Of a stretch of 54,554 bases of DNA, positions 9,175 to 18,899 are shown piece by piece; position 1 is the stretch's first letter; each line of letters opens with the position of its first letter. The position numbers and the translations under genes were made by a program. Below the pieces are notes generated by a model. The model did no database searches. It saw nothing but the letters and a program-made list of their open reading frames with translations, and was not told the DNA's origin. This DNA is from Chitinophagaceae bacterium (GTDB lineage: Bacteria > Bacteroidota > Bacteroidia > Chitinophagales > Chitinophagaceae), in assembly GCA_947448685.1 (NCBI GenBank), contig CANFOP010000003.1:1-54554 (forward strand). The letters are read 5' to 3'.

Positions 9175-10122
9175 TTAGTAAACAATCACATTTACTTCCT
9201 TTATAACTGTTTTTTCAAAATTCAATCTGCTGTAGGATGCTACAAAAGTTGCTTTGTAAACACCAGGTTGATTGTATTTGTATTTGAAAACAGCAAGTGG
9301 ATTTTGGGTAATATTTTTAATAACAATGGGTGCGTCAGGTGCAACAGCGCTTGGATTCAATGGTCTGGAAATATACCAGTACTGTGCGTCTATTGGAGCG
9401 CTTGAGGAATTGGTACATTTCAAATATGTGGAAGAGGTTGACCACCTTGACAAACTATCTCCCATTTTTACACCTGCAAAAGAACCAGAGTTGATTTGAT
9501 TGGAATCAATTACTGTTGCATTAGGAACAGCCATTTCAGCGGGGAACACATTATACATTCCTAATTTCCCAATACTCCAAATGATGCCCGATGGTGTTCT
9601 ATTGGTATATCTGTATGCATAATAAAAGGGTTGACCAGGAATTACACTGTCAGTCAAATCTGCAAAATCTGCTGATGTTACGCCTGAAGGATAAAATACA
9701 CTCAGCGAAGCAGAGGGGTCGGGGAAAACAAATTTATTGGAAATCAATTTCCAGTTTGCCGAGGCCACATTAGCTGAATCATACATTCCATTAAAGTCTG
9801 TTGAAATCAATACATCCAAACTGCTGTCTGCAGGCTTGTTTTGAATGCGTGTTTCGTATTTCACTTTTAGTGATCCGCCATCTAAAATTGTTCTGTCTTT
9901 GAAAATGTATTGATGACCTAGTTCTCCTGAATAAAAACTGATGAAATCCGGATTGTCTGAAAGCAGAAAACTACTGGTGTCACCTAATGCCACGCTATCC
10001 ATTGATAAACTTGCATTAAAGTTTAAATTATTTTCTACATAACCTGGTGTTTCCTTTTTACAAGAAGTTAGTATAGAAAAAAATACGAAAGCTCCTAAAA
10101 TAAATTTGTTTATCATATACAT
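9175..10122 (-). CDS. DUF5017-type SusE-position surface lipoprotein
   Basis: This is a lipoprotein encoded directly after susD. The track starts at TTG (10140); the ATG at 10120-10122 (MYMINKF) or 10114-10116 (MINKFILG) is preferred because it leaves a compact signal peptide ending in the lipobox ILTSC. The segment NPDFISFYSGELGHQYIFKDR is characteristic of DUF5017 lipoproteins found beside SusCD pairs. The C-terminal part (PIVIKNITQNPLAVFKY to the end) forms a PKD-like beta domain. Such proteins are thought to sit on the outer membrane and bind glycan, but no catalytic residues are visible. The 24-nt gap to susD and 40-nt gap to the GH-A gene place it in the operon. Binding function is inference from position. 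Confidence 0.78.
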   Translation of the reverse strand: MYMINKFILGAFVFFSILTSCKKETPGYVENNLNFNASLSMDSVALGDTSSFLLSDNPDFISFYSGELGHQYIFKDRTILDGGSLKVKYETRIQNKPADSSLDVLISTDFNGMYDSANVASANWKLISNKFVFPDPSASLSVFYPSGVTSADFADLTDSVIPGQPFYYAYRYTNRTPSGIIWSIGKLGMYNVFPAEMAVPNATVIDSNQINSGSFAGVKMGDSLSRWSTSSTYLKCTNSSSAPIDAQYWYISRPLNPSAVAPDAPIVIKNITQNPLAVFKYKYNQPGVYKATFVASYSRLNFEKTVIKEVNVIVY

Positions 10123-10146
10123 ATTGTTGTATTTAATCAATTAGTT

Positions 10147-11769
10147 TTACCATCCTGCATTTTGAGTCATTAATGAATTTACAGACAACTCGATACTTGG
10201 AATCGGAAGAAGAGTATCTCTTTGCTTCACGTTAAAATAAGCATCCAGAAATCTGTTTTTATTGGTGGATGTTGCTGTACTGTTGGCAATGGCACTTTTT
10301 GTGAAATCCATTCTGTCAATAAAAACTCCCCATCTGATCAAATCGAATTTTCTCAAGCCTTCAAAGCAAAGTTCCCTTGCTCTTTCTTCTTGAATAAATT
10401 TTCTCATCAATGCTTGTGTGGAAACCCTTGCAGAAAACAGTTGCAATGTTTTGGCTCTTGTACGAACTTCATTTATAAAACCAATTGCCAAATCAGTTGG
10501 GCCGTTCACTTCATTCTCGGCTTCTGCAGCCATCAATAAAATGTCTGCATATCTTAAAACAGGAAAATTGGTTGGCCCCCAGTCTCTTTGTTTGGGAGGA
10601 AATGCAGGTTCATAATCTCTTTTCCATTTTCCGCAATCTCTTTCGAAGGTATAAGTACCAGGAGCATACACTGTTGATGATCGGGGATTGGAATTGGAGC
10701 TGCCGCCAAAATTGAAAGTGTACTCAGGCATATTCCAGTTTCTTCTTAATGTATCCGTTGCAGATGAATAGGAAGTGTAGATGCTATACAAAACGCCGCT
10801 TGGCACATACGAACCATATCCGTAAACGTAATTGGGGTCAGTACCAGTATATCTCATTGCCAGCTGAGAGGCAAAACGACTTCCCGGTGCTACCGAACCT
10901 TGTGGGGTATTATTTCCAATGAACTCAATTTCCCACATGCTTTCTCTGCTTACATTGTCATACGAATTTTGTGAATGATTAATAAACACCTGCTGATAAC
11001 TGGTATTTAATTTGTGTAATCCGGAATTGATCACTTTTAAAGTATAGGTTTTAGCAGAATCATAAGCAGGGACTCCCAGCATCAAAGGATGGCCTGCCAT
11101 TTTCAGATATACCCTTGCCAACATTCCCTCTACAACTGTTTTAGTTACTCTTGTACCACAGTTTACCATCGTAACATCTTTTACCAAAGTGTCTGCCTCC
11201 TTCATGTCCTGAACAATTCTGTTGTACACATCTATTGAGGGTGTACGAGGGTAATTAGGATTATTTACCTGAGTTGTTGGTTCAACTATTAATGGCACAT
11301 CTCCATATCTAGTTACCAACTGAAAGTAATTGAAAGCCCTCAAGAACAACGCTTCACCTTTTATGGACTTTTTAATATTATAAGCTACAGGTGATTGATC
11401 GATTTTTGATATCAATAAATTAGCAGCGCCAATTCCTTGATATAATGCTGTCCAACAATCTGCATAAATTTTTGTTGAAGACTGGCAATCATAAATACTG
11501 GGAACAGTGTTATAATTATTTCGATTATTGTAATGGCCTTCATCGTTGCCCATTTCCAATTCAATCGGAATATTTCTTCCGTAAGTTCCATCCTGAGCCA
11601 GCGAACTGTATATTCCACTCAGTGCTGCATTTAATTCTGATTCTGTATTAAAATAATTTGCAGTAGTTAATACGTCGTTTGGCTTAGTATCCAACACCTT
11701 TTTACAAGAAGTTATACAAACAAAAAAAGACAATAATAGTGCGAATGATATTTTTATATGCTTATTCAT
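10147..11769 (-). CDS. susD: SusD/RagB-family starch-binding-like outer-membrane lipoprotein
   Basis: This 540-residue SusD homologue has a lipoprotein signal with lipobox CITSC, then KVLDTKPNDVLTTANYFNTESELNAALSGIY, which is the standard SusD N-terminal helix set. Other SusD features are GEALFLRAFNYFQLVTRYGDVPLI, VEGMLARVYLKMAG, LRYADILLMAAEAENEVNG, and the C-terminal FIQEERARELCFEGLRKFDLIRWG with LLPIPSIELSVN. SusD acts as the substrate-binding lid on the SusC transporter at the cell surface. The gene starts 19 nt after susC. The tetratricopeptide-like fold and length match the family. The ligand is not evident from sequence; the surrounding uronate genes suggest an acidic glycan. Confidence 0.96.
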   Translation of the reverse strand: MNKHIKISFALLLSFFVCITSCKKVLDTKPNDVLTTANYFNTESELNAALSGIYSSLAQDGTYGRNIPIELEMGNDEGHYNNRNNYNTVPSIYDCQSSTKIYADCWTALYQGIGAANLLISKIDQSPVAYNIKKSIKGEALFLRAFNYFQLVTRYGDVPLIVEPTTQVNNPNYPRTPSIDVYNRIVQDMKEADTLVKDVTMVNCGTRVTKTVVEGMLARVYLKMAGHPLMLGVPAYDSAKTYTLKVINSGLHKLNTSYQQVFINHSQNSYDNVSRESMWEIEFIGNNTPQGSVAPGSRFASQLAMRYTGTDPNYVYGYGSYVPSGVLYSIYTSYSSATDTLRRNWNMPEYTFNFGGSSNSNPRSSTVYAPGTYTFERDCGKWKRDYEPAFPPKQRDWGPTNFPVLRYADILLMAAEAENEVNGPTDLAIGFINEVRTRAKTLQLFSARVSTQALMRKFIQEERARELCFEGLRKFDLIRWGVFIDRMDFTKSAIANSTATSTNKNRFLDAYFNVKQRDTLLPIPSIELSVNSLMTQNAGW

Positions 11770-11788
11770 AGTTGAAAATTAAGTCGAA

Positions 11789-14700
11789 TTATAAATTAAG
11801 ATTTAAACCAAAACTGATTGTTTTTGCCCTAGGATATACTGAATAATCAAATCCGGGCGTCAATGCTGAATTATAAACAGACACTTCAGGGTCAACCCCT
11901 GTGTATTTTGTCCATGTTATTAAATTCTGCGCAGAAACATACACTCTCAATGATTTAATTTTTGCCTTTTTTAAAGTTGTAGTTGGAATTTCATATCCCA
12001 GTTGAAGGGTCTTTAATCTTAAATAAGATCCGTCTTCAATAACGCGAGAAGAGTAGGTTCTTGGTCCATCCCCTCCTGCAACATACATAATATTGTTTTG
12101 ATTGGTTGGAGTCCACCTGTCTAAAACTGAAGTAAATTGATTTTGTAACATTCTGCCAGAGTTTCCTTCAAAAATTAAACGGTTAGCATTTAATAAATCA
12201 TTTCCATAAGAAAACTGGAAAAATGCATTTAAATCAAAATGCTTGTATTTAATATTATTGGAAAATCCTCCTATGAAATCTGGATTGGCATCCCCTATAA
12301 TAGTTTTGTCGTCATCATTGATTACCCTATCTCCATTTAAATCTTTGTATTTAATATAACCCGGTTGAATTTTAGGATCATACACAGAGGTATTGGATGT
12401 TACTGTTGGTTTTAAAGTATAAACGCCGGCTCCGCTTAATTCAAAATCACTGTACTGATAATTACCATCCCAGATAGCACCATAATACAATCCAAGCGGT
12501 TGGCCTACTTTCGCAATATAAGGCGCCATTCCTCTCCAGTTATTATCCCAATTAATCAATGATAATAACGATTCTTGTCCATCATTTAATGCAAGAACTT
12601 TGTTTCTGTTAAATGAAATATTGAATGATGTTGTCCAGTCAAAACTTTCCTTGTCAATATTCTTAGATGTTATTGAAAATTCCAATCCCTTGTTTTGAAC
12701 TTTTCCTACATTTTTATATGCTTTTGTAAATCCGGAAGATGGTGGCAATTGAGCATAAATCAATAAGTTGGAGGTGATTTTATTATAGGCATCAACCGTT
12801 ACATTAATTTTATCATCCCACAAATTTAAATCTAAACCGAGATTAGACTGTGAAGTAGTTTCCCATTTCAAATTTGGATTTCCCAATGCACTTGGAACAA
12901 CCGCATTGGCAGCGGTTCCATTGAATGGATAAGACAATGTTATATCTGTTGCCATGGTGCTTAAATAGGCAAAATCAGAAACCCTGTTATTTCCTGTTAC
13001 GCCATAACTGAATCTAATCTTTGCATCTTTAACTGCTTTGATGGATTTCATGAATTTTTCTTTGTTCATGCGCCATGCAATACTTCCAGAAGGAAAATAA
13101 CTCCATTTGTTGGCAGTAGAAAATTTAGAAGACCCATCCGCGCGCATTGAAAATGTAACTAAATATTTTGAACTGTAATTATAGTTTGCTCTGGAAAGAA
13201 ATGAAACAAGATTATTGCTGGATTTGTACGCTACAATTTTAGAAGGAACTCCTTCATCCAAACCTGACAAGCCTAATGATTCATTAGGGAGTTGAGTAGC
13301 AGCCGTTCCATAATTATATTGTCTGGCACCTTGAACAGTTGCTCCACCTACAATATCAATTGTATTTTTCTTATTGAACTTTTTATTGAAAGAAAGAGTA
13401 TTCTCATTCACATAATTGTTTTTGGTATTAAAGACAATTGAGCCATTCACGCCATTAACTCTTCCTGATGATGTTAATGGGCTTCCGCCTCTTGTTTTTG
13501 TTCCATTAAATTCTTCATTTCTATCCACATCGTTTCTGTATCCGAATGTAGATTTAAAAACAAGGTTCTTTTTAATTTGATAATCTAAATTGAAGTTTCC
13601 CGCCAGTGCGTTGGTGTATCTGTTTCTCACTTCAAACTGAACGGTTTCGTAAGGATTAAACCTTGCATCATTACCGCTTAATAAATCTGCTTCCAATTGA
13701 GGGTCCTGACCATTTAACAAATCAACGGTTGAGTCACCTGAAACAGGTCTGTAACCCCAAACGCTGAACATCAGATTACTCGTAGCAGAACTTCCTGATA
13801 ATGATGAAGGTATGGTTCCATAGGATTTCAAAGAACTATAATTTACATTAAGCCCAACTTTTACTTTATCGTTTACTTCCTGATCTAATTTAATTCTTCC
13901 CTGGTATCTGTCATATCCTGAAAACTTAACTATACCTTCCTGATTTAAGGCAGATCCGGAAATAGAATACGTTGATTTGCCATAGCCTCCTCTCAAAGAA
14001 AGTTCATGGCTGCTCATTTGAGAGTTTCTGAATAAAATATCTTGCCAGTTAATCCCATTTACCCCTTGGTAACTTTCTACTGTTCTTCCATTGGTTAAGT
14101 AGGTTGATTTTGTATTTACCGGATCATTTTCATACTGAAATCTTACAAACTCATAAGGAGAGAGAACATCCATCTTCTTGATAATCTGATTCACACCATA
14201 ATACGTATTATAACTGATTTCTGTTTTACCGACTTTTCCTTTTTTTGTAGTAATCATGATAACGCCATTGGCTCCTCTTGCTCCATAAATTGCTGTAGCA
14301 GAAGCATCTTTCAAAATTTCAATCGATTCAATTTCCGAAACGTTAATTGCATTATTATTGGCGCCTTCTACCGGAAATCCATCTATCACATACAATGGAG
14401 AGTTGTCCTGTGTGATAGAGTTACTGCCTCTGATAACAATCGAAACCGGTGAACCAGGCTGGCCATCACTTGAAACTACCTGAACTCCTGCAGCTCTTCC
14501 CCCTAAAGCTTCTTCAAAACTTCTTACGGGAGCTTTAGCCAGATCTTTGATATTTAGTTTTTCTACCGATCCTGTCAGATCTTTTCTTTTTGAAGTTCCA
14601 TACCCTACAACTACTACAGCATCCATCGTGCTTTGTTTCTGTTTCATAAATACATTGGGAGCCGTATTACCCTTAACCACCAAATCCTGTGATTCATACC

Positions 14701-14932
14701 CAACATAAGTCAATTTAAGTGTTACTTTTTCTGCGTCAGAGGATGAAATGGTATATTCACCATCTGCATTTGAAGTGGAAGAGTTCTTTGTATTCTTCAC
14801 CTGAACAGTAACTCCGGCCAAAGGCTTTCCTTCTTCTCCATACACTTTACCTGATATTTTTTTTGTTTGCGCATACGAACTTAATGCCGCAAATAAGAAA
14901 ATTGGAATAGAAAGCAATAATCGTTTGTTCAT
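11789..14932 (-). CDS. susC: SusC/RagA-family TonB-linked outer-membrane transporter
   Basis: This 1047-residue TonB-dependent transporter has a signal peptide (residues 1-21) and a CarboxypepD_reg-like domain (about 24-100; KISGKVYGEEGKPLAGVTV). A TonB-box-like stretch VVVVGYGTSKRKDLTGSV is followed by the plug (about 115-230) containing SSDGQPGSPVSIVIRGSNS, PLYVIDGFPV and KDASATAIYGARGANGVIMITTKKG. A long beta-barrel ends in SFGLNLNL. It would import oligosaccharides across the outer membrane with SusD as lid. The gene begins only 10 nt after the beta-helix protein gene, so the secreted protein and the transporter are co-transcribed. Specificity cannot be inferred from the barrel. Confidence 0.97.
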   Translation of the reverse strand: MNKRLLLSIPIFLFAALSSYAQTKKISGKVYGEEGKPLAGVTVQVKNTKNSSTSNADGEYTISSSDAEKVTLKLTYVGYESQDLVVKGNTAPNVFMKQKQSTMDAVVVVGYGTSKRKDLTGSVEKLNIKDLAKAPVRSFEEALGGRAAGVQVVSSDGQPGSPVSIVIRGSNSITQDNSPLYVIDGFPVEGANNNAINVSEIESIEILKDASATAIYGARGANGVIMITTKKGKVGKTEISYNTYYGVNQIIKKMDVLSPYEFVRFQYENDPVNTKSTYLTNGRTVESYQGVNGINWQDILFRNSQMSSHELSLRGGYGKSTYSISGSALNQEGIVKFSGYDRYQGRIKLDQEVNDKVKVGLNVNYSSLKSYGTIPSSLSGSSATSNLMFSVWGYRPVSGDSTVDLLNGQDPQLEADLLSGNDARFNPYETVQFEVRNRYTNALAGNFNLDYQIKKNLVFKSTFGYRNDVDRNEEFNGTKTRGGSPLTSSGRVNGVNGSIVFNTKNNYVNENTLSFNKKFNKKNTIDIVGGATVQGARQYNYGTAATQLPNESLGLSGLDEGVPSKIVAYKSSNNLVSFLSRANYNYSSKYLVTFSMRADGSSKFSTANKWSYFPSGSIAWRMNKEKFMKSIKAVKDAKIRFSYGVTGNNRVSDFAYLSTMATDITLSYPFNGTAANAVVPSALGNPNLKWETTSQSNLGLDLNLWDDKINVTVDAYNKITSNLLIYAQLPPSSGFTKAYKNVGKVQNKGLEFSITSKNIDKESFDWTTSFNISFNRNKVLALNDGQESLLSLINWDNNWRGMAPYIAKVGQPLGLYYGAIWDGNYQYSDFELSGAGVYTLKPTVTSNTSVYDPKIQPGYIKYKDLNGDRVINDDDKTIIGDANPDFIGGFSNNIKYKHFDLNAFFQFSYGNDLLNANRLIFEGNSGRMLQNQFTSVLDRWTPTNQNNIMYVAGGDGPRTYSSRVIEDGSYLRLKTLQLGYEIPTTTLKKAKIKSLRVYVSAQNLITWTKYTGVDPEVSVYNSALTPGFDYSVYPRAKTISFGLNLNL

Positions 14933-14942
14933 ATGTATATTA

Positions 14943-17900
14943 TTATTTGTGCTTAATAAATGAAATAGTTTTAATGAAGGTGCCTGTTAACATATCATAT
15001 AGTCTAAGATAATAAACACCCGATGCCAGTGATTTAATTTGAACGGTTGTTATCTCTGAATTGATAACGATATTATCGGTGATTTTTTGACCATTGGAAC
15101 TACAGATTACTCCGTACATGGCCATCATCATGTTTCCCTGAAGTTTAATTTTAATGAAATCCTCTGCAGGATTTGGATATAAAATTATGGGTGAGTTATT
15201 TTTTAGAGGCGACGAAAGAATCGTCAAATGAAGTGTTACAATGGAATCACAACCTGCTGCATTGGTTGTAAGCCAAGTGGCAGAATTGGTGGATGTTGTA
15301 TAAACAGAGTCGTGCCATATTAAAAATGAATCAGCAGAGATTGCTTCAATGGAAGAACTTGGTTGATTTATTGTTAAATAAAGTGTCTCTACAGAATCGC
15401 AACCCGCAGCATTTGTCGTTGTCCATGTTGCAGTATTGGTAGACGCTGTATATGTGTTACCATGCCACGTAAAAGATGAACACGCCGATATAGTAGTCAT
15501 AGATGATGTGGGATCATTTATTGTTAAATGCAACGTTACAACTGAATCACAACCATTTGCATTGGTTGTTGTCCATGTTGCTGTATTCGTAGATATTGTA
15601 TATGTAGTACCATGCCATGTGTATGATGAACATGCCGATGCAGTAACCACAGATGATGTAGGTTGGTTACTGATAGTTAAATGCAATGTTACAACTGAAT
15701 CACAACCATTTGCATTGGTTGTTGTCCATGTTGCAGTATTCGTAGATACTGTATATGTAGTACCATGCCATGTGTATGATGAACATGCCGATACAGTAAC
15801 CACAGATGATGTAGGTTGGTTGCTGATAGTTAAATGCAATGTTACAACTGAATCACAACCATTTGCATTGGTTGTTGTCCATGTTGCTGTATTCGTAGAT
15901 ACTGTATATGTAGTACCATGCCATGTGTATGATGAACATGCTGATGCAGTAACCACAGATGATGCAGGTTGGTTACTGATAGTTAAATGCAATGTTATAA
16001 CTGAATCACAACCATTTGCATTGATTGTTGTCCATGTTGCAGTATTGGTAGATGCTGTATATGTAGTGCCATGCCATGTATAAGATGAACATGCCGATGC
16101 AGTAACCACAGATGATGTAGGTTGAAGAATTGTCAAATGAAGTGTTATGGTAGAATCAAAACCAGCGGCATTAGTTGTTACCCAAGTTGGGGTGTTGGTA
16201 GATGCTGTATATGTAGTGCCATGCCATGTATAAGATGAACATGCCGATACAGTAAATACTGAAGATGTTGCCTGAACAGTTTGATAGACGCCTCTGTTAG
16301 GTGCAGTAGATGGTAATGGCGTTCCATAAAAATCAAAGCCGCCATTGTTACTGATTATTTTACCATTGTTTAAAGCAGGAGATGTACTTTGTAATTTATA
16401 CCCATCCAAAAATAAAATTGTTGAAACTCCTGAGCCGGGATTTACAAATTTTGGATCGGCTGTAATCTTGAAGGGATCTGTTGGTTCATTAGAAGGATGA
16501 TTGCCATAAAAAACGTTATTGGAAAATGTTCTTGTTTGTACTCCCGCTCCGCTTCCCCAAGAATAGGAGGTGGAACTACTTAAGTTGTATATGATATTGT
16601 TATAAAAATTGTATTTGTGATTGTTGCCGTCATTTTCAACGATGATTGTGGGACTTAAGCTCGACTTTGTGTAAAAAACGTTATTGTATATTTCATTGCC
16701 TGCTGATGAATAGTTGAAGTTTATTAATCGGCCCTTATCATTTTGACTGATACAATATCTTAATGTACATCCGGTATCCTGTGCATCCGGAACTCCTGTT
16801 GTATTGTTATTTGAACTTCTTGCATTGCAACCCCAGTAAATACCTTCAGAGTTATCATGACTATAACTGTATTGAAAAATAATTCCAATACTTCCGAAAT
16901 CAGGATCATACATGCTTCCATCAATATTTCCGGGATCCACATTTTGAGTAGTAGCTCTATTGTAATATCCTTCGTTATATTGAAAAACAGTTCCTTTGGC
17001 TCTTGCAGTAAACATGGTGTTACCGGTAGTTCCTAACGCCGTTTCATAACAAACATTGTGTTCAATTAAACCAGTTTCATCAGTGCATCGAATAATCATA
17101 GCATTTTTACCGATATGATGAACGGTATTGTGGCTAACTTTAATGTTACTGTATCTTCTGTTATACCAATCTGTATACTCTGTTCCTCCTGGATAATATA
17201 CATTCCATTCGTTGTCAAAAGCAATTCCAATATTTTCACAGTACCCAATATTGCTACTGTCAATCAGTACGTCATTGAATCTGGATTTTGAATTGGAAGT
17301 TTCCGTATTGCCCAGCACCGTAAAAAATATACCTCCTGTTCTTTTGGGAATCGCGCCATTCACCGTAGTAGTGCCATTTCCCAATTGGCCTTTAATGTGA
17401 TGTATATTCAGGTTCTTTAAATAAATATGGTTGGCTGTGCCAAAATTATCCAATGCAACCATAACACCTCTTCTGTCTGCACCCAATGGATTAGGATTGG
17501 TTCCTGTGGTACTGTATAAGCCAACAAAAAAATCTGTATTAACAGGACCGTTGGGAGCATTGGTAATCTCAAGATTACTGATTTCTATGTACTGTTGGTT
17601 ATATAAATAAACGACTGCTTCTCCCACTATACCATTACCTGCCAATAAAGGATCTGCTCCTGTTCCATAACTTGTCACTTTAATAGGATTTCCCGGTGTT
17701 CCTGATCCTTTGAATTTTAATTTTTGACCTGACCAGGTACTGCCACATTTGAGAAATACTTCCGTACCTGCTACCAATGTCATGGTATTGAGTTTTGAAA
17801 CATTTTTCCATGGATTCAATAATGAACCGTCATTATTGTCGTTTCCGGCAATTGAATCAATATAGTACCTAATTACATTTGCGGAAGCGTTGGTTGTTCC

Positions 17901-18836
17901 ATTGGTAGTAACAAATGAAGAATAATTAAACGCTTTATCTACAGTGTATACTCTGTAATAATAAGTTGTATTGTTAGAAAGCGAAAGATTTGTAAATGAA
18001 TTAGCTGCGCCGATATAAGCAACCACTCCATTTCCGATGGTATTTCCTACCTGATAAATTCCATTTACATTCGGGTTAGGCTCAGATATTGGATTGGATG
18101 TGTATCTTATCACCAGATATCCTCCACCATCTACATCAGATGCATTACCCCAACTTACGTTTAATGAAGTTCCTGTGGGATTCATTACTGATGCATTACC
18201 AGGAACAGCAGGTGGCAAAGTATCAATTGCGGTACCTGGATAAACCACCCAATCATCTACATCTAAGGCATATCCCAGATTTGCTGTATTGCTGGAGATT
18301 TTAATTGCACTGAACCCATTGTTTGGTGCAGTTGATGTGGATGAGTCAATAACATAATACTTGGAAAAAACATTAGCTGCTCCAGTTGGAATAAATGTTT
18401 TATATGCCGCAGCGGTACCCGTTGCTGAAGAAAGGCCTGCCTGTAAAGTAGTATTGGGAAAGTTAACCCCATCGGTTGCTTTACAATAAAATTGAATCAC
18501 ATAAGAATTACTGGAAAGAACCGGTGATGCCGGAGAAACATAAGTTCTTGGGCTTGTATTGACTGTATTTTTTGTATTTACTACTGTTATAAAATTAGAA
18601 CCGGATCTTGCTCCTGATGAAACTATTGTTGCATTTCCTGCACCAGATGTTCCACCTCTTGCCCAAAAGGTTGCATCGGGTGTACTACTAGATCCAGTAC
18701 TGATCAAAGTTCCTACATTTTGACCTTCAAAGCCACCATCCATTTGGGGAAAAGAGCCAATGGACTGTTGGGCATTCGCATGGTTTATCAAAAGCAACAT
18801 AATAGTTGCAGCTATTGATTTCAGTAGGTTTTTCAT
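14943..18836 (-). CDS. T9SS-secreted parallel beta-helix protein with FN3 and seven tandem repeats
   Basis: This is a large secreted protein (about 1297 residues). The track starts at TTG; the ATG at 18836 (MKNLLKSIAATIMLLLINHANAQ) gives a clean signal peptide. In order it has: an N-terminal beta-sandwich-like region that resembles the start of the 18900-21866 protein; an FN3-like domain (about 205-310, LSNNTTYYYRVYTVDKAFNYS); a right-handed beta-helix (about 320-830) opening YYIDSIAGNDNNDGS; and DPKFVNPGSG with SPALNNGK as in choice-of-anchor Q proteins. Then come seven repeats of about 50 residues (SACSSYTWHGTTYT ... CDSVVTLHLTI) and a T9SS type A tail (ILYPNPAEDFIKIK ... SGVYYLRLY). The beta-helix fold hosts many polysaccharide lyases and epimerases, so a glycan-active role is plausible, but no catalytic residues can be assigned. 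Confidence 0.85.
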   Translation of the reverse strand: MKNLLKSIAATIMLLLINHANAQQSIGSFPQMDGGFEGQNVGTLISTGSSSTPDATFWARGGTSGAGNATIVSSGARSGSNFITVVNTKNTVNTSPRTYVSPASPVLSSNSYVIQFYCKATDGVNFPNTTLQAGLSSATGTAAAYKTFIPTGAANVFSKYYVIDSSTSTAPNNGFSAIKISSNTANLGYALDVDDWVVYPGTAIDTLPPAVPGNASVMNPTGTSLNVSWGNASDVDGGGYLVIRYTSNPISEPNPNVNGIYQVGNTIGNGVVAYIGAANSFTNLSLSNNTTYYYRVYTVDKAFNYSSFVTTNGTTNASANVIRYYIDSIAGNDNNDGSLLNPWKNVSKLNTMTLVAGTEVFLKCGSTWSGQKLKFKGSGTPGNPIKVTSYGTGADPLLAGNGIVGEAVVYLYNQQYIEISNLEITNAPNGPVNTDFFVGLYSTTGTNPNPLGADRRGVMVALDNFGTANHIYLKNLNIHHIKGQLGNGTTTVNGAIPKRTGGIFFTVLGNTETSNSKSRFNDVLIDSSNIGYCENIGIAFDNEWNVYYPGGTEYTDWYNRRYSNIKVSHNTVHHIGKNAMIIRCTDETGLIEHNVCYETALGTTGNTMFTARAKGTVFQYNEGYYNRATTQNVDPGNIDGSMYDPDFGSIGIIFQYSYSHDNSEGIYWGCNARSSNNNTTGVPDAQDTGCTLRYCISQNDKGRLINFNYSSAGNEIYNNVFYTKSSLSPTIIVENDGNNHKYNFYNNIIYNLSSSTSYSWGSGAGVQTRTFSNNVFYGNHPSNEPTDPFKITADPKFVNPGSGVSTILFLDGYKLQSTSPALNNGKIISNNGGFDFYGTPLPSTAPNRGVYQTVQATSSVFTVSACSSYTWHGTTYTASTNTPTWVTTNAAGFDSTITLHLTILQPTSSVVTASACSSYTWHGTTYTASTNTATWTTINANGCDSVITLHLTISNQPASSVVTASACSSYTWHGTTYTVSTNTATWTTTNANGCDSVVTLHLTISNQPTSSVVTVSACSSYTWHGTTYTVSTNTATWTTTNANGCDSVVTLHLTISNQPTSSVVTASACSSYTWHGTTYTISTNTATWTTTNANGCDSVVTLHLTINDPTSSMTTISACSSFTWHGNTYTASTNTATWTTTNAAGCDSVETLYLTINQPSSSIEAISADSFLIWHDSVYTTSTNSATWLTTNAAGCDSIVTLHLTILSSPLKNNSPIILYPNPAEDFIKIKLQGNMMMAMYGVICSSNGQKITDNIVINSEITTVQIKSLASGVYYLRLYDMLTGTFIKTISFIKHK
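15220..16275 (-). repeat. Seven tandem ~150/153-bp coding repeats
   Basis: Within the beta-helix protein gene a unit encoding about 50-51 residues repeats seven times. The marker sequence tatgtagt/tatgtgtt recurs at 15451, 15601, 15754, 15907, 16060 and 16210, giving spacings of 150, 153, 153, 153 and 150 bp; a diverged copy begins near 15301. The central units are nearly identical in DNA, while the unit nearest the C-terminus is the most diverged and has lost the paired-Cys look (SADSFLIWHD). The pattern suggests recent expansion by recombination or slippage. Each repeat has conserved Cys residues (SACSS and GCDS), compatible with a small disulfide-stabilised, Ig-like stalk. Confidence 0.93.
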
Positions 18837-18849
18837 AATAATTAGTATC

Positions 18850-18880
18850 AAAAAGCGATTGGTTTTTTACCAATCGCTTT
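18850..18880 (-). terminator. Hairpin with T-run between the first two PUL genes (terminator or attenuator)
   Basis: A perfect 11-bp inverted repeat, AAAGCGATTGG / CCAATCGCTTT, with a 7-nt loop lies in the 63-nt gap between the T9SS FN3 protein gene and the beta-helix gene. On the minus strand the second arm runs into TTTTTGATAC, so it has the shape of an intrinsic terminator for the upstream gene. Because the downstream genes run the same way with no obvious new promoter, it may be a partial terminator or an RNA-processing hairpin that sets different expression levels. Confidence 0.75.
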
Positions 18881-18899
18881 AAAGAATTTGAATTGAATG

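Noticed and set aside
9160-9499. Plus-strand ORFs opposite the DUF5017-type lipoprotein
   Set aside because: They lie within a minus-strand gene with lipobox and family motifs and show no coding character of their own.
15436-16083. A 215-residue plus-strand ORF with repetitive sequence (VVPCHVYDEHAD...)
   Set aside because: It is the antisense shadow of the tandem repeats in the beta-helix protein gene; period and boundaries coincide exactly and the minus frame has domains and a T9SS tail.
15220-16275. Regular repeat array resembling CRISPR
   Set aside because: The unit is 150-153 bp, in frame, with no short repeat/unique spacer alternation and no cas genes nearby.
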